Below, one piece after another: positions 63,935-64,000 of a DNA stretch of 64,000 nucleotides (position 1 is the stretch's first letter; each line of letters begins with the position of its first letter). The notes below the pieces were generated by a model. That model saw nothing but the letters and a program-made list of their open reading frames with translations. It did not search any database and was not told where the DNA came from. This stretch comes from Spirochaetaceae bacterium (GTDB taxonomy: Bacteria > Spirochaetota > Spirochaetia > DSM-27196 > PWMO01), in the NCBI GenBank assembly GCA_007693325.1, contig REDW01000068.1, forward strand, positions 56,697 through 120,696. Reading direction: 5' to 3'. A program made the position numbers and the translations under genes.

Positions 63935-63959
63935 ACCCGCTGCACGCGGGTATTTTTTT
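63935..63959 (+). terminator. Rho-independent terminator after tRNA-Asp
   Basis: ACCCGC and GCGGGT form a six-pair stem with loop TGCAC, followed by ATTTTTTT. It directly abuts the next tRNA gene. Confidence 0.8.
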
Positions 63960-64000
63960 CGGGCTGTAGCGCAGGGGCTAGCGCGCGCGGTTCGGGACCG
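63960..64000 (+). tRNA. tRNA-Pro (anticodon CGG), partial at window end
   Basis: The sequence begins CGGGCTGTAGCGCAG and continues into an anticodon stem CGCGG with loop TTCGGGA, giving anticodon CGG. The T arm and 3' acceptor lie beyond the window. It starts immediately after the T tract of the tRNA-Asp terminator. Confidence 0.75.

Noticed and set aside
1..64000. Mobile elements, CRISPR arrays or prophage
   Set aside because: No transposase, integrase, phage structural gene, spaced direct repeats or attachment site next to the tRNAs was seen. Gene content is core and metabolic throughout.

Overview
The window is a dense, GC-rich bacterial chromosome segment of about 60 genes, most likely from a free-living spirochaete of the Spirochaetales. 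The evidence for this is a flgF-flgG-flgJ-rpoS neighbourhood like the flhO-flgG-flgA-flgI-rpoS locus of Borrelia, SpoVG, paired cyclic-nucleotide-binding proteins, proteins resembling spirochaete-restricted families, and an L21-Prp-L27-Obg-NadD-YqeK-LCP-RsfS run. No insertion sequence, prophage, CRISPR array, rRNA or integron was seen. Phylum is inferred from gene content and order, not from a marker-gene comparison.

Layout. 1-3954 (minus): a lipid-transport (Mla/MCE-type) operon with a PHP phosphoesterase upstream and a TPR lipoprotein cut by the window edge. 4124-5800: two cyclic-nucleotide-binding proteins. 5754-6504 (minus): tRNA-Thr read directly into a 5-formyl-THF cyclo-ligase. 6501-11647: flagellar rod genes, a sigma-54-type promoter in front of an RpoS-like sigma factor, YibQ and TsaD. 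11662-15566: MinD-like ATPase, Cys-motif protein, aldo/keto reductase, SEC-C protein and an ankyrin protein. 15643-19323: PerR/Fur-type regulator with a P1B-4 metal exporter, then apt. 19384-24033: tRNA-Gln, tRNA-Glu, terminator, carAB. 24044-25858 (minus): citramalate synthase behind an isoleucine-codon leader peptide and attenuator. 25954-30206: a spirochaete-type protein of unknown function, PgeF, ArgS. 30341-36397: glutamate synthase gltBD behind a consensus sigma-54 promoter. 36431-41153: ribosome/GTPase/NAD cluster. 41208-46460: SpoVG, tRNA-Gln, L25, Pth, TilS, FtsH. 46463-49987: exported protein and HtrA lipoprotein. 50057-58717: chemotaxis/phosphorelay operon (STAS, CheA, CheR, CheB, two double-receiver hybrid kinases, CheY). 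58765-63693: LepA, DUF115/Maf-type protein and a PpiD/SurA-type chaperone. 63856-64000: tRNA-Asp, terminator, partial tRNA-Pro.

How the genes work together. The most informative parts are regulatory. (1) cimA, which commits pyruvate to isoleucine, is preceded by a short reading frame with five consecutive Ile codons. It is followed by mutually exclusive antiterminator and terminator pairings, the complete logic of ribosome-mediated attenuation. (2) Two sigma-54-type promoters, each with an upstream dyad, drive an RpoS-like factor next to flagellar genes and the nitrogen-assimilation operon gltBD. (3) Several genes have a sigma-70-like promoter whose -10 box ends only 4-11 nt before the start codon and lack a ribosome-binding site, suggesting leaderless or nearly leaderless mRNAs. 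(4) Two tRNA genes appear to be co-transcribed with the protein gene just downstream. (5) pth seems to have no ATG, GTG or TTG start that preserves its catalytic N-terminus.

All calls come from reading the sequence. Family names rest on remembered motifs, and no database search was run.
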